Positions 1 through 11,800 of a stretch of 64,000 nt of DNA are shown one piece after another. Each line of letters opens with the position of its first letter. Position 1 is the stretch's first letter. The DNA comes from Apodospora peruviana (lineage: Eukaryota; Ascomycota; Sordariomycetes; Sordariales; Lasiosphaeriaceae). The notes below the pieces were generated by a model. The model did no database searches. It had not been told where the DNA came from and saw only the letters and a program-made list of their open reading frames with translations. The DNA is taken from positions 2,532,501 through 2,596,500 of the forward strand of contig JAUEDM010000007.1 in NCBI GenBank assembly GCA_033439685.1, written 5' to 3'. The position numbers and the translations under genes were made by a program.

Positions 1-801
1 CCGGCCGAGTTTCATCGGAAGTGTTGGGAGGAGAATGTTAGACTCGTCGATGTGCGGAATCACTACGAGTCGAGGATCGGGTATTTTGTTTCTCCCAAGG
101 GTGGGGAGGCAGTCAAGCCTCCCCTCAGAAGGTTCAGTCAGTGGCCGCAGTGGGTGAAAGGCGGTGGATTGACTGATATCATTATCGGGACTGAGAAGAG
201 TCTAGAAGACGAGAATAACGATGGGGGACCGCCGCCAGTGCTGACGTACTGTACCGGCGGGATCCGGTGCGAAAAGGGCGTGCGCTGGATGGAGGAGTAT
301 CTTCGCATGATGAACCCAGGTCATCATCACAGACTTGGGCCCGTTTATACTCTGGAGGGCGGTATCGCGGCCTACATGACGTGGATGGAGGCCGAGATTG
401 CGGCTGGCAGGAAATTGCCGGATGACACCCTGTTCAAGGGCCAGAACTATGTGTTTGATGCCAGGGGTTGCACTGGAATCGAGACGGGAGAGCCGGTTTC
501 TTGTTGCCATGTCTGCGGAGTCAAGGTTGCGAGGTTGGGCAAGTGTGCTACCGAGGGGTGTCACTTGGTGCTTGTTATCTGTGATGAGTGCGAGAGGACG
601 GCGGTGACAGGAGGTGTCAGATGCTGTGAAGACTGTCTGGATACATGGGCTAGGAATAAAGAGGTCCAGACTGGCGGACCGAAATCTATGTGTCGCTGTG
701 AGAGAGAGAGGGAGAAGGAGCTTTGGGGTGATGGTAAGGGGCGACTTAAGGGGCCGAGGACACAGGGACCGAGGACACAGGGACCGAGGGTGAAGAGCTA
801 G
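1..801 (+). CDS. Rhodanese (TrhO/YceA-like) protein, 5' end outside window
   Basis: The reading frame is open from base 1, so this is the C-terminal 266 residues of a longer protein. It begins in a rhodanese domain (LVDVRNHYE, the typical strand entering the fold). The active-site loop CTGGIRCEKG has its first Cys codon at 250-252. A Cys-rich tail follows (CCHVCGVKV, CATEGC, CDECE, CCEDC), as in bacterial TrhO/YceA proteins and their eukaryotic TSTD2-like relatives, where paired cysteines probably bind zinc. TrhO hydroxylates a tRNA wobble uridine in bacteria; that role here is inference from the family. The last 15 or so residues contain a short repeated GPRTQ unit. The next gene is convergent. 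Confidence 0.85.
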   Translation, partial: PAEFHRKCWEENVRLVDVRNHYESRIGYFVSPKGGEAVKPPLRRFSQWPQWVKGGGLTDIIIGTEKSLEDENNDGGPPPVLTYCTGGIRCEKGVRWMEEYLRMMNPGHHHRLGPVYTLEGGIAAYMTWMEAEIAAGRKLPDDTLFKGQNYVFDARGCTGIETGEPVSCCHVCGVKVARLGKCATEGCHLVLVICDECERTAVTGGVRCCEDCLDTWARNKEVQTGGPKSMCRCEREREKELWGDGKGRLKGPRTQGPRTQGPRVKS

Positions 802-1881
802 CATATATTGGACAATAAGATACCAGGTGCCTAACGAATGATAGAATATTCCTTGATTCCAGTCTTGTTAGACATTGTACTCAAGATGTACTCGCGTTTC
901 CTTCTCTTGGACTCATCTACAGCTTTGTAAAAAACAATCTGCCTTCTAACCCGTCAAACGTAGTAAGTAATCGGCTGCGAGACTTCTTGTTATTAGTTAG
1001 TACAACAGTGGTGAGAAGCCGGCAAACTGGTGTTCAATACTAACTTCCAATTCTCATCGGCAACTGAATTTAGGGTACTTATGTTTCGCCAAGTTCTAGG
1101 ATTTAAGTTCGCGGCCGACCATTGCACCCTGGACGCGAATCGACGAGACCCGGTTGGTGTCCTGGCATTCATGACTCCAGCCCTACACAGAGTGACAGCA
1201 CTAGTTCCTTTCGGCTACCCGTTGGCGCCAACACACGGTAGGATCGTCCACCATTACATCCATGTATGATTTACCAGCCCGCCAACGCACTGCCGGGTTT
1301 CCGACAAACTCAAATACCGATCCCGGACGCGACCCGGCCAACTTTCAGGGCGGCCCAATGGGAAACAAGCCCCAGCTAGGTACTAGGTACGTATCAGACT
1401 ACTTCCTTCACAGCCGCCAGTCGAGGACTCGAGGATCGACCAGTGGACGAAGCCACAACGTTTGTCTAGGCAAATGGTAACCCGTATTTGTCGGCCGCAG
1501 AAATAACCAGCTACGCCTGTTCGGTTGTAATCGGTTTCTAACTTAAGTGGCCAAGCTTTTTTGACGAAGTACGTATATGGGCTAGCAGTAGCAGCTGAGG
1601 CAAACCCAACTACCGGCATGACTTTCTCATTCCACGCTCCGATACCGGTGGCAACGTCAATGTTATTGGCAGAGCAGACTGACACTGTGATGATAGTGAT
1701 GTTGGATTGCAAACTCGCTGCAGTTAGAAGACTTTTCAGCTTTTCCAGACCATGGACTAAGTAGTCATGGTAGGTGTTCAGCTTGTAAATTGTCCGTGAT
1801 TACTACTGTAGACTGGGTCGACTGAAGACGTCCATACTACCTTGGACCATCAAACACCCAATAAGCTTGATGGTAAACTAC
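802..1881. other. Intergenic region between convergent genes
   Basis: This 1.1 kb lies between the 3' ends of the rhodanese-like gene and the small secreted protein gene. The short ORFs on both strands have no recognisable domain or codon pattern. A CTAGGTACTAGGTACGTA motif lies near 1377. I see no RNA gene or repeat. Confidence 0.5.
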
Positions 1882-2617
1882 CTAACCATCCAACCCCCCC
1901 TCCAAAAACTGCACAACCGAAATAGCAAACAGGCACCTCCCGTCCTCAAGACTGGCTGTGACTTCAAACGTGTACTCCCCAGTTCGCAGAAACATGCCCG
2001 GGATCCAGTAATCCGCCAGCACGTCGTTGCGCCCACTGCCCGGCGCCGTCAGGTGGTCAACGTACCTGCCTTTTGCGTCACGGATCGCGATGTGCGCCTC
2101 ATCGGCGAGCTCATCCGTGCGCAGCGGGATCGTGTACGTGTTCGGCTCATTCTTTTCCGTCTCATCATCGCCATGCTTGACAGAGAGGGTAATGTTGACC
2201 GTTGCGGCTGCGAGCTGGTCGTCTGTGATGTCTGCTGATGCGGGAAACTCGCCGCGTAGGAGGACGAAGAAGAATTTATCGCTGCATTATACACGAATCA
2301 GTTTACCGTTCTGCGAGAGGGTGGGTTAAGGTAAGTACATACACTGGAATCGGTGTCGGCGCGATCTCGAGATAGTCGACGATAAAGAGCTGGTCTTGCT
2401 TGGGCACGGGGCCGTAGAAGGCATCGTTGTGTCCTGGGACCGGCCGAAGCGCCGTGCCGTCGACGACGACGGTTGGTTCTGTTCCTGTCATTTTGGTGCC
2501 AGTGAGCGGCTGCTGGATTTGGCGTTGGAGGTTTGCTGGGTTGTGAGCAGGGTGGGCTGCCGCCAAAACCGCAGACAAAGCTAATAAAAGCGTGGGCAGT
2601 GAAAATGATGATTTCAT
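1882..2617 (-). CDS. Small secreted protein, possibly ML (MD-2/NPC2-like) fold
   Basis: Two exons, 2343-2617 and 1882-2281, are joined across a 61-nt intron (donor GTATGT, acceptor GCAG) and give a 224-residue protein. A signal peptide is clear (MKSSFSLPTLLLALSAVLAA, then AHP). The mature part has VDYLEIAPTPIPVDKFFF, then a strand-rich region with NITLSVKHGD and a late GEYTFEVTAS strand. The opening 'DYLEIxPxPxP' and the closing 'GEYTFEV' resemble the ML lipid-binding domain of NPC2-type proteins. This is a weak match, and no disulfide pattern supports it because only one Cys is seen near the end. The family could instead be an unnamed fungal secreted family. It is transcribed away from the SGNH gene, sharing a 1.6 kb upstream region. 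Confidence 0.7.
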
Positions 2618-4200
2618 TGCGATAATGTTGAAGTTGAAAAGTGGGATGAACTGGGTTTGTTCTTGTGAGAGATTGGGGGATGGGTTTTGCTATGATGCGG
2701 CGTTTGTACTGTAGCGTTGGTTAAGATTTGTTGGTACGTAGTGTGAATACAAAGTTCGGATGACGAGATGAGAAACTCAAATGGTCAGACAGGCGCTGCG
2801 TGGTGCACGCTAAGGTTCTGAAATCAGCCCGCTCAGGATCAGGTAGTGCTGAGGGAGGGACGGGTATTAACTGCTGTATTCCGTAATACGGCGCAGGAAC
2901 CCCTGAATTTGAGGATCCTATGCTTTATGCAGGTTTGCCAAGAGCCATCTCATTGGAATTCACGTACGGGGGAGGACGGGAGGGGCTGATGCGGCGGAGG
3001 CCTGGGCAATCGGGCGGAGGTTGTTGGGTTGGCCATCTTTGGGGCCGCCTGGGTTACCATACTGCACTATAACCGTTTAAGTTAGTCATCGTCAGATGGG
3101 ATTCACGGATCCTTGGAGACTACGAACCTTTGGGTCTGGCAACGTTACGTTCTCTCTTGGCCGGGCGGTTGGAAGCAGGTACTTTAGCTTTATAGCATGG
3201 TTAGGGCGCTAGAGGTTGCCAAGGAACATTAAGGAGGAGTTGGAAGCATTAAAGGGTATTATTGGTTGACAAGTAGTGTTTTGAAGTGAGTACACGCGCG
3301 GCCCAGCTACGGAACCTAGGTACGTAGTTCATAGAGGCGGCAAATGCCCAATGATAGCAGTTAGACAGACTCTAGTCTCTCGCTGAGCCTTTTAAATAAT
3401 AGTATCCGTATAGGGAAGTGCATGATAGCTTATTACGTAAAGCAGGTACTTATGTGAGGAACCTGTGGTGCTACCCCGTATTCCGGGCACCTTTGGACTT
3501 TGGACGCTAATAGGGTATCTGAAACCCGGGGTTTTCGCAGCACGGCCCAAGCCACCTCAGATGATCGCCCAGTAGGGCCTCAGCCAACTTCGATCCACCT
3601 ACGCAACGCCGCTGAGCTAGAGATGAAGGATGCGGCTCCTAGGCGGTCACCCCGGGGCTGTCAATGCCCGTATGTCAGCTCCAATGACCACTTGGTCGCC
3701 CAGATCTGACAGGACGGCCCACCTAGACATAACTGGCATAGTGTACTCAGAGTCATTGTGTAGCCAGGCGACCCTCTGCGGTGGCCTAAGCCTTTATTAT
3801 GTTACCCGTGATGTATTTGGAGTTGCTAGTGCTACACATCTTAACTTGGGCTATCGTGGAAGGAATACATCCGTTGGACTTCAAACTTGGCCGCCCTCGG
3901 TTCGCCTAGAGAGATGTAAGCCCTTGCCTGGAATAGGGAAGATATGTTGAGGCGTAGGCATTGTTCGGCTCAAAAGTACCTGGCGATCTTTGTGGGACAT
4001 GGATGCACAGGTTATCAAGACGTTGTTCATGTAGTATATTAAGGTCTTAGAGGTCGAACTTCTTTCTCGGATTTTTCGATCATCTCCCTCATCCCATCTC
4101 ATACTACCCGACAGGCTATACAGAGACAGGTATCATCTCCTCCAACTACCCAGTTTACGTTCAATATTGTATCACATCCCCGTTCCTGGCACTTGACGCC
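2618..4200. promoter_or_regulatory. Divergent intergenic region
   Basis: This 1.58 kb separates the start codons of two divergently transcribed secreted-protein genes and probably carries both promoters. It holds an ACCTAGGTAC palindrome at 3314-3323. The ORFs inside it, such as 3630-3950, show no domain. I could not assign a TATA box or transcription-factor site with confidence. Confidence 0.4.
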
Positions 4201-6015
4201 ATGGCTTTAAAGTCGATATACATGGTAGCGCTCGCCGCCGGCGTCGCACTCGCGCAGGACACGGTCGACATCGCCGCCGAGAAACTGCAAATGCAAGCAG
4301 AGCTTAGCAGCCCGGACTTTAAGCCCTACACGAGACCAACGGGTAAAGTCACAGAGTTCATCACCCTAGGTGACTCGTACACCGCCGGCACTGGATGTAA
4401 CGGCGACAAGGAGAAAGTGGGCGGAGACGCTGTCCGCGGCAAGCGCTCTTACCCCTTCCAGATGAAGGACGATGCGGACAGCTGGGAGTTCATCAACGGC
4501 GACGACACAAAGCCGCGCCTGACTTTCTCTGCCTATACCGGTGACACCTCGGTGGAGCTCATAACCCAGCAGTTGAAGCAAGGCGGTTACAAGGAGAATA
4601 ACTGGGACTCGGCCCGGGATATCCCATTTGGTCACCCGCAGTTGGGTATTATGAGCATTGGTGGTAATGATGCCCATCTTTCCCAGTAAGTCTCTTCATG
4701 AACTGGTGGTTGTATTTCACTGCTAATTCAGTTTGTCTCGTTCCTCGGTAGCATCCTGAACGACTGTATTTACCGTGCCTGGCAGCCCAACGACTGCCAA
4801 ACCACGCTCAACAACCTCCAAGGGGAAATCGAGAACGGTTCCCTGCGAGATAAGATCAGTCTGGCAATGTACAAGGCCGTTGCAGCCGGCCGCGCTGCCG
4901 GCGGCGCCGAGCCCCGCGAGGCCTTCCAGCTTTACGTGCCCGGCTATATTAGCTTCTTCAACCACGACAACCCCGAGTGCGACAAGGTCGACTGGCACTA
5001 CTGGACCCGGCTCGGCGACAAGGTGCCGCTGACGGTCGACTTGCGCAAGAAGCTCAACCACTTCGTCGACGAAGTCAACGATATCATCAAAGCGGCAGCC
5101 GACGAGCTCAGTAAGATTGGCGTCATTTTTGTTGACGGCCTACAGGAAGCGTACAACGGCCACCGCTACTGCGAGCCGGGCCACACGTTCCAGGAGATGA
5201 CGGACGCCGAGACGTGGTTCTGGTCGCGATACAGCAAGACCGACTCGGACGCCGAAGACCTCAAGGGCGCGTCTGTCGAGGATGCCGAGCAGCAGCTGCT
5301 GGATTTTGTGTTTCCCGGCGACGGCAGGCTGGTCGCACAGGTCGCCGAGAACTCGCCGCCGTGGACGTGGCCCGGCGCGGAGAAATACCCGACCTTTGAC
5401 AGCCTGCTGGCGGCCATCAACAAGCCCGAAGTATCAACCCAGGCAGCCACGCCGTTCAATTTTCTGCGGTCGTTCCACCCCAAGGGCACGGCGTACGGCT
5501 CGCACACACAGCTCATCATGGGTGCCATTGCCGACAACCGGGCCTCGGTCGCTTCGGTGCCGACCCCGGGCGGCAAGAAGGAGTTTTTGACGCGCTGCAA
5601 GGACTGGTTCATGAACGACCATCTGCTCGTGGCAACGTGTACGAACGCCGACGGCAAGGAGATCAAGACGCAGGAGGACATGAACCTGTGCCTCAAGTGG
5701 ATCGGGCCCGACCAGCTCGTTGGCACGACCGAAAAAGAGGCCAACTTGAAGGACCGCTGCCACGACAACTGCTTCTTCGCCCAAGGCCCGCTGGAGAGGG
5801 GAATCTTGAATGACCTCTGGTGCGTGTGCGAGGAGGAGAACAATCCCAAGGGCTTTGCGAACTCGGCATCGATTGCGATCGAGAAGCTCATTGGTATTCA
5901 GGATGATGGGTTCATGAACTGTGAGGGGCACATCAGTGCGCCGTCGGATGCGCAGCCTAAGAAGGCGGCGACGAAAAGGCGGGCGAGGAGGATTTCTTCC
6001 TCTGTTATGGCTTAG
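4201..6015 (+). CDS. Secreted SGNH/GDSL-type hydrolase (esterase/lipase)
   Basis: Exons 4201-4685 and 4752-6015 are joined across a 66-nt intron (GTAAGT...GGTAG), giving 582 residues. The protein begins with a signal peptide ending near ALAQ (residues 1-19). Block I is ITLGDSYTAG, with the nucleophile Ser at about residue 59. Block III is SIGGNDAHLS, just before the intron. A late block with the catalytic His is FHPKGTAYGSH. These are the SGNH hydrolase signatures, so an extracellular esterase or lipase acting on acyl or acetyl esters is likely; the substrate cannot be read from sequence. The C-terminal third is unusual: it is Cys-rich (TRCKDWF, CLKWIG, RCHDNCF, WCVCEEEN) and ends with a basic tail KKAATKRRARR. 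It may be an extra binding domain. Confidence 0.88.
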
Positions 6016-6562
6016 AGATATGAGTTCAAGTTGTGATTGAGTTGGAGGCCTGGTTTTGAGAATGAGCATGCATTAATTTGATATTTAGATGCATTTTCGT
6101 CGTTGTTTGGTAGACTTATGAATGGTCTTGAAAATAGCCGGTGGGGCATAGACATAGGTGGTCCCCTTGCAGGCTAAGGCTAAGGTTGATATTGTTATTT
6201 CCCTTTTATCTGTTCGAGTTATTAGATGTATTCTATGATATGGCGCATTAGTAAGGTAGCTGCTTTCAATTTTACAAAAGTCCATCATCACCTCGTCCTC
6301 ACAAGTTGGGCACATGAGAATAAGGGTTAGGGCTGTTGTGCCTTTCGACTGCATCCATCACAAAGCTCCACTGCAGTCAGCTTTTGACTCTTTTCCTTGT
6401 TTTCCATGTCATCAAGTGCCAAGCAAACCCCGCAATTCACAACTCACTTAAGCTGACAGTTCGCCATCACTCACTCCATCAAAGTCAAGATATCAACATC
6501 TGAGCCTCAGTGAAATCCTTCTCAATCCCATCCACTGCTCTGACGGGTCCATTCATACAATA
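6016..6562. promoter_or_regulatory. Intergenic region, upstream of phospholipase C
   Basis: This 0.55 kb follows the SGNH gene and precedes the phospholipase gene, both on the plus strand. The last 120 bases are pyrimidine- and A-rich, as is common before fungal start codons. No other gene is seen. Confidence 0.4.
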
Positions 6563-8365
6563 ATGTCAGACCCCGGCCCAACATCGCCCGGCCTCTCGTC
6601 GCGCCTGGCCAAGCTCAACCCCTTCTCCAAGTCCACGCCCAAGCATTCCCACGAAGCCGACGATGAGGACCAAGGCGAGGAGATCGACCCGGCCAGCGTC
6701 GCCGGCGGTGGCCACAGCACGCGGCCGACAGACATCACCTCCCACAAACTCCAAGTAAGCAGCGCGCTGCAGGCTTTCCTCGTAAGCGACGGCGTGCTAC
6801 CCAGCGAACCCGGTAACACCGCATCCGCACTCCACGAGCTGCTCGAAAAGCCGCATGTCTCGGTCCCCGCATCGGTGACGGACAGGTCGCACCCTCTGCC
6901 CGAGTACTACATCTCCTCAAGCCACAACACGTACCTGCTCGCGCACCAACTGTTCGGCTCCTCGTCGGCCTCGGCCTACGAGACCGCCCTCAACGCAGGC
7001 GCCCGCTGTGTCGAGATCGACGCCTGGGACAACCCAGACAACATCGACGAGCCAAAAGTGACGCACGGCTACACCCTCGTGTCGAACATCACTTTCCGCG
7101 CGGTCTGCGAAACCATCCGCGACGTCGTCGACCGTCAGTCGGCCGCCAGTGACGCGACCGCTACACCCATCATGCTGTCGCTCGAAAACCATTGTGGCGA
7201 TAACGGCCAACGCCGTCTCGTCGCCATCATGAAGGAAGTCTTTGGCTCCTGTCTGCTCGACTCACCCATCGAAACCGCCAGCGACGGAGAAAGCCATGTG
7301 ACACTAGCAGATCTAGTCTCCAAAGTCGTCGTGATAGTCGAGTACCACCTCCCCAACGAAGCCTCTGACTCCTCTTCATCTTCTTCCTCATCTGAGTCTG
7401 AAGACGAAACCGAAAAACAAGCTCGCCACGAGTACCAGGCCAAGAAAAAAGCCGCTCCTCCCACGATCATCATCCCCGAACTCGCGCAGCTAGGCGTCTA
7501 CGCGCAGTCCGTCAAGCCGGCCGACGACTCGTGGTTCACGTCCCTGCTCAAAAACGCGCCCCATCACCACCTCATCAACGTCTCTGAAACGGGCCTGTCC
7601 GCGCCGATGGCCGCCCATGCCGCAAAAATCTCCCGCCACAACGCCAACCACCTCATGCGTGTCTTCCCAAAGGGCACACGCATCTCCTCCCGCAACTTAC
7701 CGCCCGTACCGTTCTGGGCTTTGGGTGCACAGATCTGCGCGCTGAATTGGCAGACGTTCGGCGCAAGCATGCAGCTCAACGAGGCCTTGTTTGCCGGAAC
7801 CGATGGATACGTCCTCAAGCCTGCTGCCTTGCGAGCAGGTGGGGACGGGGTCATTTCCTCTGACGGAAAGAAGAAACGACTGAAGTTGCGGGTGGCAGGT
7901 GCAAGCGGTGTACCTCTGCCTAATGGACGAGAGGTCGGCGAGATCAGGCCGTACCTGACCTGCACTATGCTCGCGCCGCGGCACGAGCGTGTGAGTGGCG
8001 GCCTGATCGTGGACAGCATCAAGCGCAAGACGGGCGTCTATAAGCAGAGCAAGCTCAAAATGGCTGGCGCGTTCCTGCGGCACCCCCATGGAGATTTGGA
8101 GAGCGAAAAGCCTCCTCTCGAAACAGATCCGGTCTGGGACGAGACGCTGGAGTGGGAATTTGAGGATAGTGAGTTGGTGTTTGTCAGGATGTTGGTCAAG
8201 AGCGACGATAGCTTTGCTAGTAACCCCATCCTTGCGGTCGCGGCGGTCAGGTTGATGTATGTTACCCCTGGGTGGAGTTTTGTGAGGATGTTGGATCTCA
8301 AGGGTAGGGAGACCAAGTGTTCGGTCTTGGTGAGGTTTGATGTTGAGGATGTCTGCGATACCTAG
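6563..8365 (+). CDS. Phosphoinositide-specific phospholipase C (delta-like, no clear EF-hands)
   Basis: This single exon encodes 600 residues. The X box starts at LPEYYISSSHNTYL, with catalytic His at residue 121, then GARCVEIDAWD and a second His in VTHGYTL at residue 168, and PIMLSLENHCG. An acidic-serine linker (residues 268-283, SDSSSSSSSSESEDE) separates X from Y. The Y box runs from IIIPELAQLGVY (about 303) to FAGTDGYVLKP (about 420). A C2 domain follows (KLRVAGASGVPLP to the end). No PH domain or clear EF-hand pair is visible before residue 110, so the protein is short compared with delta-type PLCs. It should cleave PIP2 to diacylglycerol and IP3 at the membrane in a calcium-dependent way. 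The start ATG fits because the upstream frame is not conserved in character. Confidence 0.93.
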   Translation: MSDPGPTSPGLSSRLAKLNPFSKSTPKHSHEADDEDQGEEIDPASVAGGGHSTRPTDITSHKLQVSSALQAFLVSDGVLPSEPGNTASALHELLEKPHVSVPASVTDRSHPLPEYYISSSHNTYLLAHQLFGSSSASAYETALNAGARCVEIDAWDNPDNIDEPKVTHGYTLVSNITFRAVCETIRDVVDRQSAASDATATPIMLSLENHCGDNGQRRLVAIMKEVFGSCLLDSPIETASDGESHVTLADLVSKVVVIVEYHLPNEASDSSSSSSSSESEDETEKQARHEYQAKKKAAPPTIIIPELAQLGVYAQSVKPADDSWFTSLLKNAPHHHLINVSETGLSAPMAAHAAKISRHNANHLMRVFPKGTRISSRNLPPVPFWALGAQICALNWQTFGASMQLNEALFAGTDGYVLKPAALRAGGDGVISSDGKKKRLKLRVAGASGVPLPNGREVGEIRPYLTCTMLAPRHERVSGGLIVDSIKRKTGVYKQSKLKMAGAFLRHPHGDLESEKPPLETDPVWDETLEWEFEDSELVFVRMLVKSDDSFASNPILAVAAVRLMYVTPGWSFVRMLDLKGRETKCSVLVRFDVEDVCDT

Positions 8366-8836
8366 GTTCGACATGAATGCGGCTGGACTGTGATGGGGGT
8401 CTCTTTGGGGTAACTGCTTCAACTTGTTCAGGTAAGATGATGATTGTGCGCAGCGGATTTTGGTTATGTGCATCTTACAAGTCGTTTATGTTTTAATGCT
8501 ATCGAAGTGAATTATATATTAGCGACCAAAAAGAAGTATTACCGGTTTCTTTGAAGTAAGTCGATCCAAGAACCACACACCGTATAATACAGAAGAACTG
8601 AAAGGAAAACGAGAGAAGAAAGGAAAAGAATAAACGAAAAGAAGAAAGGAAAAGAAGAAAGGAAAAGAAGGAAAATGTATATGCTGAATTATCCCCGAGC
8701 CATCTTGTAGTGATGTGAGATATGCTGATTTGCGTTTTCTCACTTGGATATCAAATTCCCTCCGCTTCGTTCACTTTGCTCTTTCTCTACATCCATCCTA
8801 CAAAACCAACACCCATATTCCTCAACTCCAGACTGA
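8366..8836. other. Convergent 3' region with polypurine tract
   Basis: This segment lies between the stop codons of the phospholipase and the gtb3-like gene. It contains a long plus-strand A/G tract from about 8596 to 8673 made of AGAAAGGAAAAG-like units. The convergent genes probably use it for 3' ends. No ORF here has a recognisable domain. Confidence 0.5.
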
Positions 8837-11800
8837 TCATTGACCAAGCGTCGAAGTCGAATCCCACCACCTCTTCTTCCCGCCGCCGCCAGTCTCACTA
8901 GCCAACGAGATCCACGACTCCGGCGTCAGCCGCGAATTTCTATGCCGCAACGCCCTGTACTTGCCCGACACGGGCGGCGTGTTTGCACCCCTCGACTCAG
9001 CAAGCATGCGCGCACGATTCGATCTGCTGCGGTCCTTCCCGATCCACAACATCTGCTCGTGTTCCCTCAGATACCGCTCCGACGAGAAGTTCTTGAGCAC
9101 GTTCTCGCGTCCGCGCAGACCCAGCGCGCGCCGCTGCTCTGTCTTGGCATAAATCCTCGCCTGAATGCGCTTCACCTGTTCTGGCGAGGGCACAGGATAG
9201 GCCAGTTCCGGCACATCTGTTCCAGGCTTATCGTCAGCGTACTTGGCCCAGGGCCCGATAAGCGCCATAACGCTGATTTGCGCACGGGCGAGCGATTCCG
9301 AGTCGTTGGGCGGGACGACCTCGCTGAAGCGCAACCCGGTCTTTCGGTCTGTCACGACGCAGTAGGATGCGCCGACGTCAGTGCAGACCACGGGCACGCC
9401 TGTGAGTGCAGCTTCACCCATGGCCAGAGGCAGACCTTCGGAGATGGACGAGTTGAGGAACAGCCAGGCGTCTTGGAGGACGACGTCGGGTTTGGCAAGC
9501 CCCAAGATGAAGCAGTGCTCGCCGAGGTTCTTGGACGAGATCAGCTCGATCAGCTCGGTCGCAAGGGTCGCGTGGCGCTCCTGATCGCCGTACATGTGCA
9601 GCTGGTAATCGCGGAAGCCCCACTTGTTGACGATCACGTCGGCCGCCAGGATGGCGTTCTTGAGGTCCTTGGGGTACTGGACGTGCGACAACATGACGAC
9701 CGTGGGCTGGGAGGTTTTGATCGTCTTGATGGGTTCGAAGCTCTCCATGTTGGAGATGCCGTTGACGACGGGGTCGATTTTACGCGCAAAAGTGCTGCGG
9801 TGCTCGAGGGTGCCGGCCTGCGTGCCGAGCTCGACCTCCCAGCCCGGATTGAAGTAGTCGCAACAGGGTAGGACGACGTCGGCGTGATGCTCAAGGAGCA
9901 CGCAGCTGAGGTGGGTGAGAGAGATGAGCGTACTGTTGACGAATGGGTTATCGAACGACACGGCGGAACCCATAAAAGTGGTGAACTCGCGGAAGCTGAT
10001 GCAGTGGTCCCAGATGTGGAGGCTGCACCCGCGCTTCTCCTTGCACACGATGCCGTACATAGCGCCGCAGAAGTGGTGGGACGCCTGGAAGATATCGGGG
10101 ATCTCCTCGGGCACGGGGAGCGCAAAAATGAAGAGGTAGCGCATCCAAAGGTTGAGCGCATTCTCGAGGTGCTTCAGGGTAGGCCGCTCGAAGTCCCACC
10201 ACTGCGATATGGTCACGGCGTTGTCTGCGAGGTCCTCAGACAGCCATAGCTCGCACCATCGCTGCATGACGACCGGGTGGTTCCACACGTCGTTGTAGTT
10301 ACGCGACGACTCAAAGTACGTGTTGAGGTCGACCAGGGCGCGGGTGGCTTCCTCGACGTGCTGACGCGTGATCTTGATAGCCTGTGCGCACCGTACGAGG
10401 GAAGTGAGGATGGGGAGAAAGTTTTGCACGATGTCGGCCTCGGTAGTGGTGATGGAACGCTTGATGATGGCCGAGTCGAGCTGGGTCTCTAGCACACCGT
10501 GGGCAGGGTTCAGAAAATCCAGACCCCAGAGAGGGAGGATGGTCAGCGATTGCACGTTGCGCTCGATCTGGTACCGCGGCACTCCGTAGTCATTGGCGGT
10601 CTCAGCGACGACGTGCCACTTGATGCTGTTGAGGTTGTTGATCATGTCGCGGCGGCAGTTGGATACACCACCTGGGTCGTTGGGCCAAGTTGATGTGTCC
10701 ATGGCGAGAACGTGGAGCTCATATTCGCTGTCGGCGAGCTGGGACTCCAGTTTGCGGGTGTTGATGCGGGCGTCGCCACCCTGACCGAAGCTGTATATGT
10801 CGCTCATCTTGTAGGCGAGATGGGTCCATGAGCTCGTCGCCGGGTCGACATCGACGCGCGCCATGATGGCATCGGCCTGGGCATCGAGATACGTCTTTGC
10901 AGCCTCGAGACGGCCGAGGTCGCGCAGACGCCAGTACGGCCGGAGGATGGCGTCAGAACGCATGAGCTTTTCGTCAAGCCAGCGAGCGCTGACCGCGTCA
11001 ACATCGGGGTCGCTTCTCCATGCCTTCCAAACCTGGGTGCGCGCCATCGACGTAGGGATCGGAAAGCGTTTGACGTTGAAGCCAAAAAAGCGCGCGATGG
11101 CGTTAGTCTTGAGGGACGAGAAGGGCAAGAAGGGGTTTTCGCTGAGGAAGCTGCAGTTGTCAGGCTTCTTGAGCACGCGGAACCAGTCCTCACCGATCAT
11201 GGGCGGCGTGTCGACAGGTTGGCCGTTGAGGGTCACGGCCACCTGAGGGTGGAACTTGTGCTCATAATCCCACGACGCGTGCCAGGTGTCATTGCCCTGG
11301 ATGTAGGTCGCCTCGGTGACCGTCGAGAATGGAATCCACTCCTCCAGACGCCTGAGCGGGTTGCGGGGCGGCATACTCCAGAGCACCTTGATGGTGATGT
11401 GGGGGAACACGTACTCGCCCCAGAGAAGCTCGTCCTCATGCTTGGCGCTCTTGCGGTAATACAGCTTCCAGTCGACGCGGTTGGTGCCGCGCATGAAGGA
11501 TCCGACTTTTTGGTATCCGCGATGGTCGTACTGCACTACCTGGCCCGCGAGCTTCCCTGCGGAACACTCGCGCTGAAGCGGTAGTCTTGAGCTGTCGTCT
11601 TTGTAATGGTATGTGAACGAGTTAGCGACGGATCCGTCCTTGTCGTACAATTGGCGCTTTTGGAGGACAAGCTGGGCGTTGTAGATGTTGACGGCCTTGA
11701 GGCCCTTTCGCTGTTTTGGCTCGCTGTCGATGCGACCGGCGTACTGCGCCACGCGGACGTTGCCTCGGTCCTGAAGAGTCCAGAACCAGGTGGACACACC

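Noticed and set aside
5166..6069. Two long minus-strand ORFs over the SGNH gene
   Set aside because: Both are shadows of the plus-strand gene, which has signal peptide, GDSY and GGND motifs.
8840..9871. 343-codon plus-strand ORF
   Set aside because: It is antisense to the GT4 domain of the synthase, which has clear motifs; GC-rich third positions leave the opposite strand open.
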